A stretch of DNA of 64,000 nt from Terfezia claveryi (taxonomy: Eukaryota; Ascomycota; Pezizomycetes; Pezizales; Pezizaceae). The DNA lies in assembly GCA_015179025.1 (NCBI GenBank), contig WHUX01000154.1, forward strand, positions 62,001-126,000, given 5' to 3'. The position numbers and the translations under genes are program-made. The notes under the pieces are model-generated. The model was not told where the DNA came from. It ran no database searches and was given only the letters and a program-made list of their open reading frames with translations. Below are positions 1-11,599 of this stretch, piece by piece (position 1 is the first letter of the stretch; the number at the start of each line of letters is the position of its first letter).

Positions 1-51
1 ATAGCTGTATCTCGCTGACACTGAATCCCCCCCCCCTCCCCCCCACAACAG

Positions 52-299
52 CTCTCCTTTAAAGAGGTGCTCAAAAGCCTCGATATCGACGGCGGTCTCT
101 TCGTCCCCGAATCCATCCCCTGCCGACCTCAAACTCGTTTACCGCCGGTCCACGCTCACCTTTCAGCAACTCGCCTACGAGATCCTCTCCCTATACATTT
201 CTCGACGGAGATACCCCCTGCCGACCTCAAAACTCTCATTGAGCGATCTATTCTACCTTCCGTCAACTCGAAATCACCCCCACCGTGCTCCTGTTCAAA
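52..299 (+). pseudogene. threonine synthase (THR4-like) N-terminal relic
   Basis: The reading frame that starts at 52 gives LSFKEVLKSLDIDGGLFVPE, which matches the start of fungal threonine synthase (the SFEE..GLA.DGGLF.P region). The family's next blocks are all present but lie in different frames: LTFQQLAYEILSLYIS, then EIPPADLKTLIERS, then YSTFRQLEITPTVLLF. At least three frame changes are therefore needed within about 240 bp, so this is a broken copy. Upstream at 13-51 there is a branch-point-like CTGAC, a pyrimidine run and ACAACAG, which looks like an intron 3' end, so the copy probably came from genomic DNA and more of it may lie left of the window. Similarity stops near 299. Threonine synthase is the PLP-dependent enzyme converting O-phosphohomoserine to threonine; none of the PLP-binding part is present here. 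Confidence 0.62.
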
Positions 300-569
300 A
301 GAGGGCGCGCTAGGCTTCGCCTTATGCAAGCTGGCCGCGGCTAAGAGATGCACAAGAGACAATCCGAAGTTGCCTCCTCTGCTATTAATATTTAGTATAC
401 CATCCATTTGCCTTAATAAGAGCTGCGACTCTACATGGCATAGATTGGTATTGGGACTTAAAAACCGATGTCGGAATCTCATTCCAAGTATCCTGCTAAT
501 ATGAGAGCAGTAACTATTAGCTACATTCTATAATAGTGTAGACGAGGTTTCCACATACCTCTGCTTCAC

Positions 570-1060
570 TGCTTCTAGTCCACCACATCTAGTCCACCAC
601 GAGTTCGCAGAATATCCAGATACTTCTGATAGAGACGGCGCTTGAGCTCAACCCATACATGCTCAATGGGATTGAGGTCTGGTGAATAGGGGGGATGGTC
701 TGTAACATGTTTCGAAGAATGCAACAATTTGCTTAGCCATACTCCGTATGAATGGGAGAATTTGTCATGCTAATACTGGATCCAAAATTCCTTCAGCGTA
801 CATTTCTTCTCAACTTTTGCACCCAATACGCTGCATTTTTTTTCATCTTAAAGGCCTCCTGCCGTGTCTTACCTTGTCGGCTATATTGCCCATATGTACG
901 GTAGCTCTTATGCAGAAGAGCCGCGCCGAGCCTGCATCTAATCGCGGCCTGTTTTATGCATCCCGGATACGTTCTGAATGGCACTGTATGTCCAGTATAT
1001 ATCCCCCACGGTTCTGCAGGCCTTCCCCAATATATTCTATAGGCCAACTGCCTTCCTAGT
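570..1060 (-). mobile_element. Tc1/mariner transposase C-terminal relic
   Basis: On the minus strand the stretch around 620-700 encodes YSPDLNPIEHVWVELK, the signature around the third catalytic acidic residue of Tc1/mariner (IS630-type, DDE_3) transposases. Just upstream at about 730-785 is SMTNSPIHTEYG, corresponding to the usual QDNAPIH block with the second catalytic Asp replaced. Frame changes separate the blocks, and no inverted repeats or TA duplications are evident. It is a dead fragment. The stretch from about 800 to 1060 is probably the same element, but I recognise no motif there. Confidence 0.7.
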
Positions 1061-1923
1061 GAAAATTACGACCGTCCCGGATATCCAACTCGCACCCACC
1101 CCGCTCGTGCCGGTATATCGCCCATATTCAGTATCCACCGTCCAGAGCATATACGCCTACAACGATGCCCCGCCCACCTACATATATGTTCATCACCGAG
1201 GATTATAGCTTTATGGCCATCGGTAGAAGTATATTTATTATAGTTACAGTATGGTTGTAGCTCGAGGACGTTGAAGTTCGATCATGCCTCTAAGCACCAA
1301 CCATATGTTTATGTTGCCTAATATCGAGTCAAATTCGTAGCCATCTTATACGATAGGCTTCACTAGTGCCCGCACACTCAAGGCCATTGTCAAAATGGAT
1401 CTAGAGTATAATATAGATCTACTGAAGGAATAGGTTTAACTAACTGTTTATGTTAAACTGAGCGTCTGTGCGAGATGAAGGCTCTCACGCTCCTAGCCAA
1501 TTATCTCATGAGTTGGCTGAGAGGTGGTTGCTCGGAGGTTCAAATGTGTTGTTAATGGAACCACGCAAACTAGGGATCTGCAGTTGGAAACCATCACAAA
1601 AAGCAATCACAGCTGGTATACCTGCACCCAATGCAAACCCTGTACATGGATTACGAAACCCTGGAAGGTGCGCTTAGAGTGCAGGAATATTCCCAATTTG
1701 GTGAGTCTATGGACTCCTTCGGCTTCACCTTGTTGCTGTTCCTGATAGGCTCCATGCGGTTTCCTCCTCCCGCATACTGCGGCATCACTCATGAATAGCC
1801 TAGAAGCCCCCATTGTTTCCAATGTGCTGGTTGATATAAAGCTACCGGTATGTCCCAGCCAGCCCCGAAGGTCTCAAGATTCAGCTTGCAACTGCAAAAC
1901 ACCTCCTGCTCTCCGAACGAAAT
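1061..1923. other. intergenic, no gene recognised
   Basis: This stretch holds only short unconvincing reading frames. The last 100 bp or so should contain the promoter and leader of the carbonic-anhydrase-like gene that starts at 1924. I see no clear TATA element or repeat. Confidence 0.4.
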
Positions 1924-2951
1924 ATGTTGAATTATTGTATGTTCGGGCTTTATGCCCTCGGCGCGCTTATATCAAAAGCCTCGGCGGCGTCATATCCGCA
2001 TGACCAAATTCAAAATCCCTTTGTGAAAACCTCATCTGGCCTGGAGGTTACAGGAGATGGGAGCGGTGAGCTTTACTGGGATTACACCGGTGGTACAGGT
2101 CCATTGCTCTGGACCAAGCTCAATCGAAAGGAGTGGCCTTTGTGTCAGTCCGGCGACCTACAGTCTCCAATCAACATCGATAACAAGATGAAACCCAGTG
2201 GTTTCAGGTATGAGTGGGCGGCACCATTACGTGCTTGCTACAACATGACGAATACTGGACGCACAATTGAGTTGAGGCCGACATGTCCATCGATAGGCGA
2301 GAGGGATGTTGTAGGGATTATGATTGAGAACGATTGGTTCAACCTCGATGGTATCACCTTCCATACCCCAAGTGAGCATCGATTTTTGGATGAATATTAT
2401 CCAATTGAGGCGCATTTCGTGATGAAGAGCCCGAAAACAGGTAAGATCACGACTCCACACAAAAGCGACGTCTCCGGATTAGTGGATGTGTAGTTGATTT
2501 TGGAAATAGGGCGTTACGCTGTCCGTGGGGTTTTCTTTGACGTTTCAAATATCCATGAGTCCGACTTTTGGAGTGGAATATCCCCATACCTCTATAGTGT
2601 CCGCAATACCGGTGCCTGGATCAAACTCCCGGCTGTCAATACCATGTATGTTCTTGATCCTTAAAGTATAGACATAATTCAAGATCGATTGTGGCTAATA
2701 ATGTCACGTTTAGGAACATCATGAAGGAGTTCCAGCGGGCTGGCATAAACAACAAGGTATACAATTACCAAGGTTCCCTCACTACACCACCTTGTAGTCA
2801 GAACGTAATCTGGGATATATTGAGTATACCACAACCTGTCTCCGTGGAAACATACAATTTGCTCAAGCGAATCATAAAGTTCAATGCTAGATATACTCAG
2901 AATACCCCTGGAAGGGTGAATCTGCTTTCGGAGGCTTGTCAAAAGAAATAG
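1924..2951 (+). CDS. alpha-carbonic-anhydrase-like secreted protein with a substituted zinc ligand
   Basis: Three exons (1924-2440, 2510-2645, 2714-2951) joined by 69-bp and 68-bp introns (GTAAGA..ATAG; GTATGT..TTTAG with a CTAAT branch site) give 296 residues. The N-terminus (about 1-22) is hydrophobic and looks like a signal peptide. Alpha-CA landmarks occur in order: QSPINID, FHTPSEH, EAHFVM, VRGVFFDV and YQGSLTTPPCSQNVIW. Alpha-CAs hydrate CO2 with a zinc held by three histidines. In the usual FHFHTPSEH block the first ligand is replaced: the sequence reads ITFHTPSEH, with Thr145 in place of His, while His147 and His164 remain. The fold is therefore well supported but classical catalysis is doubtful, as in the vertebrate CA-related proteins. 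The gene is otherwise intact. It could be extracellular or cell-wall associated, which is inference from the signal peptide. Confidence 0.9.
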
Positions 2952-3961
2952 TGGTATGGTGTGCTATAATCTGTCAGCAAGCCAAAATAAAAAATTGCAG
3001 TCTCGTTGCATGTACCATCACATCATCCACTTCCCTATACTATTCTATGTCTTCAAGTTAATTTTCTTCTGAGACTCTCTCTGCGTATCCTGGCATCTAC
3101 TCCATCCAGAAAAAACTCGAATTAATTGAAACTATGCGAGTGCGAACCCAGCTGTGGGTTCAGTTACCTAAGCTTTCTTCTCAGTTTTATTCTTTTTGAA
3201 ATATATACAGCAACATACTATTCTCCGTTGCAGGGCAAGCGTAGAGGCACCAAACTTTGAACAATTCAGCCATGTCAGGTTTACAGGCCTTCTCCAATTA
3301 CAATCATTGAATCTCCGCCCTTAGCTTAACTAAGTAAGAGAGGGGGTTTAACACAACATCAATTACAACCTGGTAAAACCACAAATCAATTGGTTTAATC
3401 CCCAGCTCTTCAAAATTCTTCCAGCACATCAAGATATACTATTACTTTGCTAGCTGCCAGGCATGTCATTGCATCAAATCAGGTAGTGAACTGATAAAGG
3501 CTGTAGCAAATGCATTCTATATAGCCACTTCAAGACCCCAGAAGAGACTGGCCATAGGAGTAAGTCTCTCCTGACAACCCCATTGCATGTCAATCACAAG
3601 GAGAGTGTTATAAGTTAGGCATGTAATTATATGTATTTATGTATGTATGTACAGTATGTGTATGAATTTGCCCAAACTGGCACCTACCTATAGCTATTAG
3701 ATTATATATACTTTACATAGTTTTCAACGAGATTATATTATGTTTATTCAATCAAAAGGCATTTAGTCTAAACTGTTATTGGACTTTTTTATACTAAACA
3801 AAAAATAGTCTGGTTGGCACAAGCCTCTCGCCCGAGCGGGCAGTTGTGGATCTCTTGGCAAATAATCCCCGTTGCTCATATGCTCACCAAAGATCGGGAA
3901 ACAACAGTTGGTATGTACGATCTACTTAGGGAGAGAGATATCCAGACCTTCTACTTGACCA
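2952..3961. other. intergenic, AT-rich, with one short dispersed repeat
   Basis: No gene is seen. At about 3807-3855 lies a copy of the dispersed motif TAGTCTGGTTGGCACAA followed by a CGCCCGAGCGGGC hairpin. The rest is AT-rich, with TATGTATGTA-type microsatellite near 3630-3650. The final 60 bp should carry the promoter of the next gene. Confidence 0.4.
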
Positions 3962-4613
3962 ATGGCTTCAGATAATACGAACCTTACCGAGCATGCCACC
4001 ATGGATAGCTTTCTCACATCCGGCACTCGCCCTGCTTTTGGCATATCAAAACCCATTATCACCGTTGGGCTCACCACCTCTCCGCTTTCAATAACCACAG
4101 TTCTCGAAAATGTGAAGGACCCTGGCGCTGGTGCTATCGTTTTCTTCGCTGGTAGCTCCCCCCCTCATGTACAGAACCTCTCTCTACCTATGGTATACCG
4201 GCTGATATTAAATATTCAAAGGTACAACTAGAGATAATTTCGAAAACCGCCCAGTATCACACTTGACTTACTCCGCTTATCCACTCCTTACACTACGCAC
4301 CATGTCCTCCATTGCAGCAAGTATGGTAGAGAAGCACAAGCTCACTGCCATCTATCTAATCCACCGTCTGGGCGCGGTTCCAATTGGTGAGGAAAGTATC
4401 CTAGTTGCAGTAGCAGCACCTCACCGAAAAGCTGCATGGAGGGCGGGAGAGGAATGTCTAGAAGTCGTGAAAGAGAAAGTAGAAATATGGAAGAAAGAGG
4501 AATTTGCGGACGGAGAAGGCGTATGGAGAGAGAATAGAGAGGGGTTAGTTGCCGAGGAAGGCGAGGTTCGCGGAGAGCTTCCTGAGACTCCCGCCACCGA
4601 TAACACTAGTTGA
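3962..4613 (+). CDS. cnxH: molybdopterin synthase catalytic (large) subunit, MoaE/MOCS2B/CnxH family
   Basis: Two exons (3962-4151 and 4222-4613) flank a 70-bp intron (GTAGCT..CAAAG, with a CTGAT branch site). Splicing restores the family block [19 protein letters not shown] at the junction, which fixes the intron. The product has 193 residues. Further family features are [40 protein letters not shown] and the Lys-rich active-site segment VEIWKKEEF. MoaE-type subunits combine with a thiocarboxylated small subunit (MoaD/CnxG) to insert two sulfurs into precursor Z, making molybdopterin for nitrate reductase, sulfite oxidase and xanthine dehydrogenase in the cytosol. The Glu-rich C-terminal tail (about 170-193) goes beyond the bacterial core. 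No small subunit is visible nearby. The gene looks intact. The symbol follows the Aspergillus orthologue. Confidence 0.93.
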
Positions 4614-5511
4614 GATATTCACAACCGTGTACAAAAACCAGCTTTCCATTAGCCATTCTACAGAGCATAATGTTGTAATCATTGTTTTTCAACCACTACA
4701 GTACCGACAGTCTGTTAGTTGGGCTCGTAGAATCAAAGGGGTGTTTGTATATGGTCAATTTAGCTGACTAGGCACCAATCTCCGTGTCTGCAAATAGATG
4801 AGTCACGTATTATAAACCGTTCATGGAAGTTATATCTTATCCTGTATACGTATGATGTTCGAGGACATATCAAGGTCTTGTTTCAATTGAATCGCGCTTT
4901 ATCGCTCGGCATGTATATTGTAGTACGACACAGCTTTGTAACTAAACTAGTAACGAGTAAAGCATTGGGGTCTCCCTCTCTCGGAACAGCAACAGACCTT
5001 GTTTTGATAGTACTTTTTATAGAGATCTCGATGGTACATAAGTATAGGTGGCTGGTATATATGATATATAGATTACTCTTCGTTGAATGCACAATGGTTT
5101 CAATCTCATATAAATGTAAGATGTGGGGGGAAACCCATAATCCTTTGTCGATTAGCACACATGTGCTAATCATTGACCCATTCGAACATCTGCCAACAGA
5201 TGCCATACATGGTATGTTCTGAGCGTTGTGACGTAGATAAAATATCTTATACATACTTGCCTGTTCATCCCCCCTCCCTGATTCCATGCGTTTTGCCCAA
5301 AATCTTGTAATGCGAAACACAAACTGCAAACTTTCTAAATACTTCTAAGAACAGAATGAGAAAGGAAACGAGCCAACTATCAGAAATCAACCTGTACTCC
5401 GTTCCAAAACGCTAACTTCGAAAAGAAAGCTTGCAGTCCACAACATGGGTAGATCACACCCATCCAAACTTAGTTCCCTCCTATGAAGAAGGGCAACTGC
5501 AAGCAAAAATA
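4614..5511. other. intergenic between convergent genes
   Basis: The stretch separates the plus-strand CnxH-like gene from the minus-strand gene ending at 5512. A 148-codon open frame on the minus strand (4883-5329) has no recognisable features and is probably chance. A small palindrome, AGCACACATGTGCT, lies near 5155-5170. No repeats of known type are visible. Confidence 0.35.
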
Positions 5512-7023
5512 TTACAATGCAAGCCCTATGACAAGGCCCCTGCATCCGTCCCACCCCTCTTTCCTTTCCCAGCACCTGCTTGGATGACGTTCCCTAAACC
5601 CTTCACCCCACACGAGCAAGTTTTGGCCTGGTTTTTTAACCGTATACCCTTCAGTTGCATACGGCTTCCCACCTTCATCTACCAGAAAAGCCTTGTGTCC
5701 AATCGGCTCATATTCCACTTTCCATGCACTACGAGGGCTACTATTTGAATCCAGCCCGACATTTAGCCCGTATGTGTGTAGGTACTCTGCTACTTCTTCC
5801 GCTAGATGCAAGCCTCGGCGAAGATATGCCTTGGGAACAAAATTGATTATCCAGTGCGGTGGTGGATTCTTGAAATGTTCGTTCCAGTCTTCAAGTGCGC
5901 GAATCAAAGTTTTGGATTGAGCAAAGAGTTGGGTCTGGAGGTATTTGAGGGAGAGTGGTGTTTCAATGATCTCTTGTGGATTTCCAGGCGCAGTAGTCCT
6001 ATAAAAAATCAGTATGATGTATCTCAATAACGCAAAAATGGCAACTACGTATACATACAATATGAACATACAGATCCCTGTGCCATTGTTCTTGATTCTC
6101 AGTGTTTCCACACCCGGACCCCATGAGGAAATCCTATGGCTACCAATCTTTTGGCAATACTTGGCATGAAGTGTAGGAATAATATTTACCTTCCCCCTAT
6201 CTGTGTACAGGCGGATTCCGCCTATTTCGGCTTGCGAGTTCTGTCTTTTAGATCCCTTGACTCTCATGGATATCTTCCATCCTCCAACGTCTCGGAATAA
6301 ATCTTTGAACCTCTTCGCGAGTTCTTCAAAGAACTTTATACCTCCAACAACTCTTATGCTCATAGAACGCTTCTCCCCCAAGGTGGATACTGGTGGGGGA
6401 TGCATGTACCGGACCGAGAGCGGGACCAGTTGATCCGGATCCCTTGAACTAACCGGTATTCCAACCGATGGTGTAGCAGCATACTGAAACCCAGGAGGGG
6501 ACTCTGTAACCTGAGACTCTAGTTCTGCATCAATATTATCTCCTCCAGGAATGCTACTGCGTCTGAGGCATCTTTTGAAAAATTGAACAGGGGAGTTCCG
6601 GCCCATGCTGCTTGCAAAACTAGATTTTCTACGTCGATGCTGCTTGGTTGTTGAAATTGTGAGAGTTGGGATTACTTGCAATGTACTTTGCGTTCGTTGG
6701 GTACATTGTGTTGCGTAGGAGGAGACGCTGAGCTGACGCAGGCCATAAGCAGGAGTGTAAATATGGGAATCGAGCCTCCCAAGACCATCAGTATCGTGAT
6801 GATCTATACAAATACTCGTGTCATGTGAATATCTATAGATTGCTGGAGGCGGAGTGATATTGACAGACGGTACGTCTAATTGTGTCTGGATATTGGGTAC
6901 AATCAGCTTTCCGGGAAAGCTCTCTCTCTGCTCTCTGGGCATAGCTATGTGCGAGATAGGAGGCCGCTGTATCACGGTCGACGTTGTTGCACGTGCACGC
7001 TGGGTATTACTGCGCAGCTCCAT
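5512..7023 (-). CDS. hypothetical protein, long single open frame, possibly one 60-bp intron
   Basis: A 503-codon open frame begins with ATG at 7023. I do not recognise the family. Residues 1-220 are low in complexity and rich in Ser, Thr, Pro and Arg, hence probably disordered. The middle (about 235-310) is more ordered, with EELAKRFKDLF and WKISMRVKG. The C-terminal 170 residues (FVPKAYLRRGLHLAEEVAEYL onward) look like a folded domain with Trp- and Gly-containing turns. A hydrophobic run (about residues 322-346) could be read as a membrane helix. However, its DNA at 5999-6058 (minus strand) is AT-rich, starts GTATGT, has TACTGAT and ends TTTTTTATAG. That is 60 bp, so removing it keeps the frame. 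I think an intron is more likely than a transmembrane segment. Confidence 0.6.
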   Translation of the reverse strand: MELRSNTQRARATTSTVIQRPPISHIAMPREQRESFPGKLIVPNIQTQLDVPSVNITPPPAIYRYSHDTSICIDHHDTDGLGRLDSHIYTPAYGLRQLSVSSYATQCTQRTQSTLQVIPTLTISTTKQHRRRKSSFASSMGRNSPVQFFKRCLRRSSIPGGDNIDAELESQVTESPPGFQYAATPSVGIPVSSRDPDQLVPLSVRYMHPPPVSTLGEKRSMSIRVVGGIKFFEELAKRFKDLFRDVGGWKISMRVKGSKRQNSQAEIGGIRLYTDRGKVNIIPTLHAKYCQKIGSHRISSWGPGVETLRIKNNGTGICMFILYVYVVAIFALLRYIILIFYRTTAPGNPQEIIETPLSLKYLQTQLFAQSKTLIRALEDWNEHFKNPPPHWIINFVPKAYLRRGLHLAEEVAEYLHTYGLNVGLDSNSSPRSAWKVEYEPIGHKAFLVDEGGKPYATEGYTVKKPGQNLLVWGEGFRERHPSRCWERKEGWDGCRGLVIGLAL

Positions 7024-7590
7024 TCTCGATGAACGTCAAATGAGGGATTGATGAAACTTTTGAATTATTCAAAAAACCATTTCTTCTGAGGGATGAGACG
7101 AGACAAGTCGATCGTGGCATGGGTTCAGGTTAAAATTTCAAACTTACGGTACCTATGTTGTTATAAGCATACAACTTACCCGCCACTTCTTTCCTCGATC
7201 ATCGATCAGCCCAAACATACAATCCACTTTATGTAGGTATTCACATGGGCGGAGCGCTAATGTAGACCCTTTTATTATCACGACCTTTTTTTTCCTGCAC
7301 TCTGCTCGCTTAGGCATGTATGTACCACGCAAGGAGTATGTACTTAGGTACTTGTAGTCCCAGCAAAAAGAGTTCGCAAATTCGGCGTGGACTCGGCTTA
7401 TGATCCTAGCAAATCTGTAACATCAGACACGCGGCGGCGACCAGCAATGAGATTCGCCCAAGAACTCTATTGCCGAATTTTATATATATCCTGGACTTTA
7501 CATATGTTGTAGCGCAAATGTTTTTGTTACCTACCGTACTAGGTTAAGTACCTATAAGGAACCATTGCCAGCTTCCGTGAAGAAGCCTAC
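7024..7590. other. intergenic, upstream region of the 5.5-7.0 kb gene
   Basis: No gene is seen. The region contains short microsatellite-like runs of TACCTACATACATA type around 7580-7620 and several TAGGTAC words. It presumably includes the promoter of the minus-strand gene starting at 7023, but no motif can be assigned. Confidence 0.3.
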
Positions 7591-8013
7591 CTACATACAT
7601 ACATACCTATCAGTAGGTAGGTACCTGTGAACATCAGCAGCCCTCCATGTATGTATGTTACCGATACAAATCGTACATGTCTGTGTATGCATGCATGCTG
7701 GAACACGGCTCAGGGATGCATGCATGATGCAGTTGATATTGCCTTTTGGAATAAATGCGGGGTAACGGAAGACCGGTAATTCTAGAAGTGTTTCATTCGC
7801 ACCAATCCCTACAGTAAGTCGTATACCGGTATGCTTATCACCGCCACTAGTGGCTAGAAGGGGTTTAGTATAAGCCACAAACGCAACTTCAGCACAGAAA
7901 TTGACTCCCGCATACGTTAGCAACTCATAGGTAACACCGGAACAATGCCTAAGAAACTGTACAGTTGGAACATTGAACTTATACGATTCATCGCTGAGAA
8001 CCACGAGCCCCAT
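7591..8013 (-). CDS. uncertain hypothetical ORF (140 codons)
   Basis: An ATG-initiated frame from 8013 encodes MGLVVLSDESYKFNVPTVQF and then a mixed hydrophobic/polar sequence to about residue 100. The last 40 residues are translated from TACATACATACC-type microsatellite and are not credible protein. I recognise no domain. It may be a small lineage-specific gene, the 3' part of a degraded gene, or chance. A small hairpin element (8168-8259) lies just upstream. Confidence 0.25.
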   Translation of the reverse strand: MGLVVLSDESYKFNVPTVQFLRHCSGVTYELLTYAGVNFCAEVAFVAYTKPLLATSGGDKHTGIRLTVGIGANETLLELPVFRYPAFIPKGNINCIMHASLSRVPACMHTQTCTICIGNIHTWRAADVHRYLPTDRYVCM

Positions 8014-8167
8014 CTCTTTGTATCCGCTATATTATTATTATAATTGGCTATATATCTATTCATCCACTGCTTTATAACGTTGGTCATTCACTAGCGTGTC
8101 TTGGCCCGCCATTGCGTGTGTAAATTACCTACATATAAATGTCGATATCTATAACATACCCCATTAT

Positions 8168-8259
8168 CTGAGGATAAAGACCCCTTGTCTCTCTATTTGG
8201 GTCTCTTCCATTATAGCTATGGAGCAATGTATGGAGAGACAGGGGGTCTTCATTCTCAG
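8168..8259. mobile_element. 92-bp hairpin MITE-like element
   Basis: The ends are inverted copies of about 26 bp: the left end runs CTGAGGATAAAGACCCCTTG and the reverse complement of the right end runs CTGAGAATGAAGACCCCCTG, both then continuing TCTCTC. Only about 40 bp separate the arms. A related, more diverged hairpin occurs near 14630-14722, and one end-like copy lies near 14958. This fits a very small foldback MITE; no coding capacity is present. Confidence 0.5.
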
Positions 8260-8539
8260 TACTCTGATATTGTCTCAAAGATATGTATATAAAACAGGTA
8301 CTTATCGAATCGGCAGAGCTAATCCGTCCACGGGCTGTAGCTGCAGTAAAGAGCCCCCCTTGTGCAATTTATCTTCGAAAGTTTTCGCCATTTTCGTTAC
8401 CGAATCTAGGCCTTCCAATTTTCACCTGGTAAGTCATCGCCCGATGCAACCATGAGGCCACGAGACCACCCCAATTTTGAGATATCTAAGCAACTAATAA
8501 TAATTATATAATAAAAATTCACGAGAATGCTCTCAAGAT

Positions 8540-9660
8540 CATCTACATGCTCTTGGGATATATATATAACTATACCACTCCTTGTCGCTTTCATCGGAAG
8601 GGACGTAGATCTACCCATATTCTCAAGCATAGCAGGGTCCAACAGCTCCCAGCAATGGATAATACCATTACTTTCGGCTTAATAGTTTCTGGGTTACTCG
8701 ACATATTGATGAATTCTGGATAGTACTTGTAAAGGTTTGCTTTGAGGTGTACCCAGACTTGCTCAACATAGGTATGCATTGGGGCATTGTCTTGCATATT
8801 CAGAATATCCAGTCATTTCTGGTACATAATTATGCCATTTTAGCCTCTGGATTTCCACCATAGGGCCGTTCTCTGCACCAGCAAAACAAGCCCATACCAT
8901 CTGGGTAAACTGCTCCATACTCTTTTTTTGGGGGTCAATACGATCCTTCTTCCATTTTTCTCCTGGTGTGTGAATACCAAAATAGGCTTTGCTTTCGACG
9001 GAACATTCATCCAATTGACCTTAAGCCCTTGTTCCTCCGTCCAATCCCTATGTACAACAGCCCAAGCGAGTCTCTTAACTACAATTCTAGGAGCTGCCTC
9101 TGAGCTGCTCGCCATTTTTTGATGTTTGCATCTGTCAGTGGTCCCTGTAAGGTTCTCCGGCCCAATTGATAGCTAACTCTCCCAATGTCTGACGCCTTTC
9201 TGGCAAAGCCGCTCGTACAATTCTCTATGTATCCTTATGGAAGTCTCCCGTGGCCTCCCAGCTGGTGCGGACTTCTATTTGATTTGATGCGTGGCTGCAA
9301 GAATGGACTGGATCGTGTTTTTGGGACCCTGCTAGCACGGGAAATTTGACCATAGCTCCCGGCTCCTAGTGTTGAAGTTGAAGTGCGGGGCCTGCAATCG
9401 CACGGCAGCTTATGGCATGGAGCTACGTATAGGCAAATTCCTGCCTTTTTTGACCAAACCATGCACGATAAATTTCGCGCACCACCAAATTAAGTAGAAA
9501 TCACTATCCATACCGCATCTGTTTCCTGCTTTTCCATCAAAGGTTCCCAGAGCTTCGAGTATCTGGTTCATTTGCCCTCTGTCCTAATATTATCAGTCCG
9601 TTACACTAGATAAAATATGGGAGTAGTGACCATTCACTCGGAGTTCTTGGAAAACCCTGT
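8540..9660 (-). mobile_element. degenerate Tc1/mariner-like transposon
   Basis: Minus-strand blocks of an IS630/Tc1-mariner transposase appear in different frames. Between 8840 and 9120 are GPLTDANIKKW and VHRDWTEEQGLKVNW (first catalytic-Asp region, with HRDW in place of FSDE). At 8763-9014 are DECSVESKAYFGIHTPGEKW and QMVWACFAGAENGPMV. At 8591-8797 is QDNAPMHTYVEQVWVHLKAN, carrying the second Asp. Reading needs several frame shifts, so it is inactive. At 9638-9660 the reverse complement reads CAGGGTTTTCCAAGAACTCC, a typical Tc1/mariner inverted-repeat end; I could not locate its partner confidently. This is a different copy from the fragment at 570-1060. Confidence 0.7.
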
Positions 9661-10002
9661 ATAAGATTATAATTATTGAGATCCCGGAGTGGCTCAGGTG
9701 AGCATCTGAAATCCTCGCGTTCCAAATTTCTTGCATGGCGTCCAATCGTGTAGTCAAGATAAATTCATGGAAGTTGAAATGGTCAATCAATAGGGTTTAT
9801 GGTGAACCCAAAGCAGGGAAGATAAGAGATATAAGTTGGCTCTATAGATACACGATTCTAGAATGTGAATGGCTACATTGCATAATATTGCGACAGGTTT
9901 TGATTTATGAGGATATTACGAACATAAGAAACGCTTTGAAACCAAGAATAACCGATACCGCTAGTAAATTTAGGTATATCGATAGACTCTGTGACTTGTC
10001 AC
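9661..10002. other. 3' flank of the SDR gene, no gene recognised
   Basis: An open frame on the plus strand (9735-10019) overlaps the end of the dehydrogenase on the other strand and has no recognisable features. I treat it as chance. The stretch presumably holds the 3' untranslated region of the SDR gene. Confidence 0.3.
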
Positions 10003-11085
<1,083 letters not shown>

Positions 11086-11599
11086 AACTGCCGTAATTTC
11101 GTCGATTTGGAATTTTGGTAAACGAAGGGTATACGGTATAGTGTGAGGGTTGTCGTTCTTGACGTCAAGCCGCAGTTGTTGAAGTTTAGCATATGCAGTA
11201 TTATTGGTCAACGGAGGTGCCGAGGTTAGGCACAGCACGCTTATCGATAACTTGCATGATCGCATTACCGTACCAGAATAATTTCGGTACGGGTACATAC
11301 ATAGAAACATGTGGAATCTAATGTACATATATGTATGTACACATATGTGGTTATACATAGCATTAGTCCTGATGAATGGCTGTCTGAACCATTATACGTA
11401 CAATACGATGTGGCAATGAATCAGTATGCGCATATATGCATACTGAAGTTCTTATCTTCAAAAATCTAATGACGAATTAGGAACACACAAAATGGGGTAT
11501 ATACTCTACTAAGGTATCAGTATATATGCAATTTTAAACAGCCTCTATGCATTTACATTACGAGCTGATTGAAGCATACCAATGCTCCTCGCCCGAAAT
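11086..11599. other. intergenic, SDR promoter side and MFS 3' side
   Basis: No separate gene is seen. ATATGTATGTACACATATGTG near 11325-11350 is palindromic microsatellite. The region lies between two minus-strand genes, so it should hold the SDR promoter and the MFS 3' untranslated part. Confidence 0.3.

Noticed and set aside
4883..5329. 148-codon minus-strand frame
   Set aside because: It lies between the 3' ends of two convergent genes, has no domain-like pattern and includes palindromic non-coding sequence.
5512..7023. Transmembrane protein call for the 503-codon gene
   Set aside because: The only hydrophobic helix coincides with a segment having strong intron signals, so the membrane call is unsafe.
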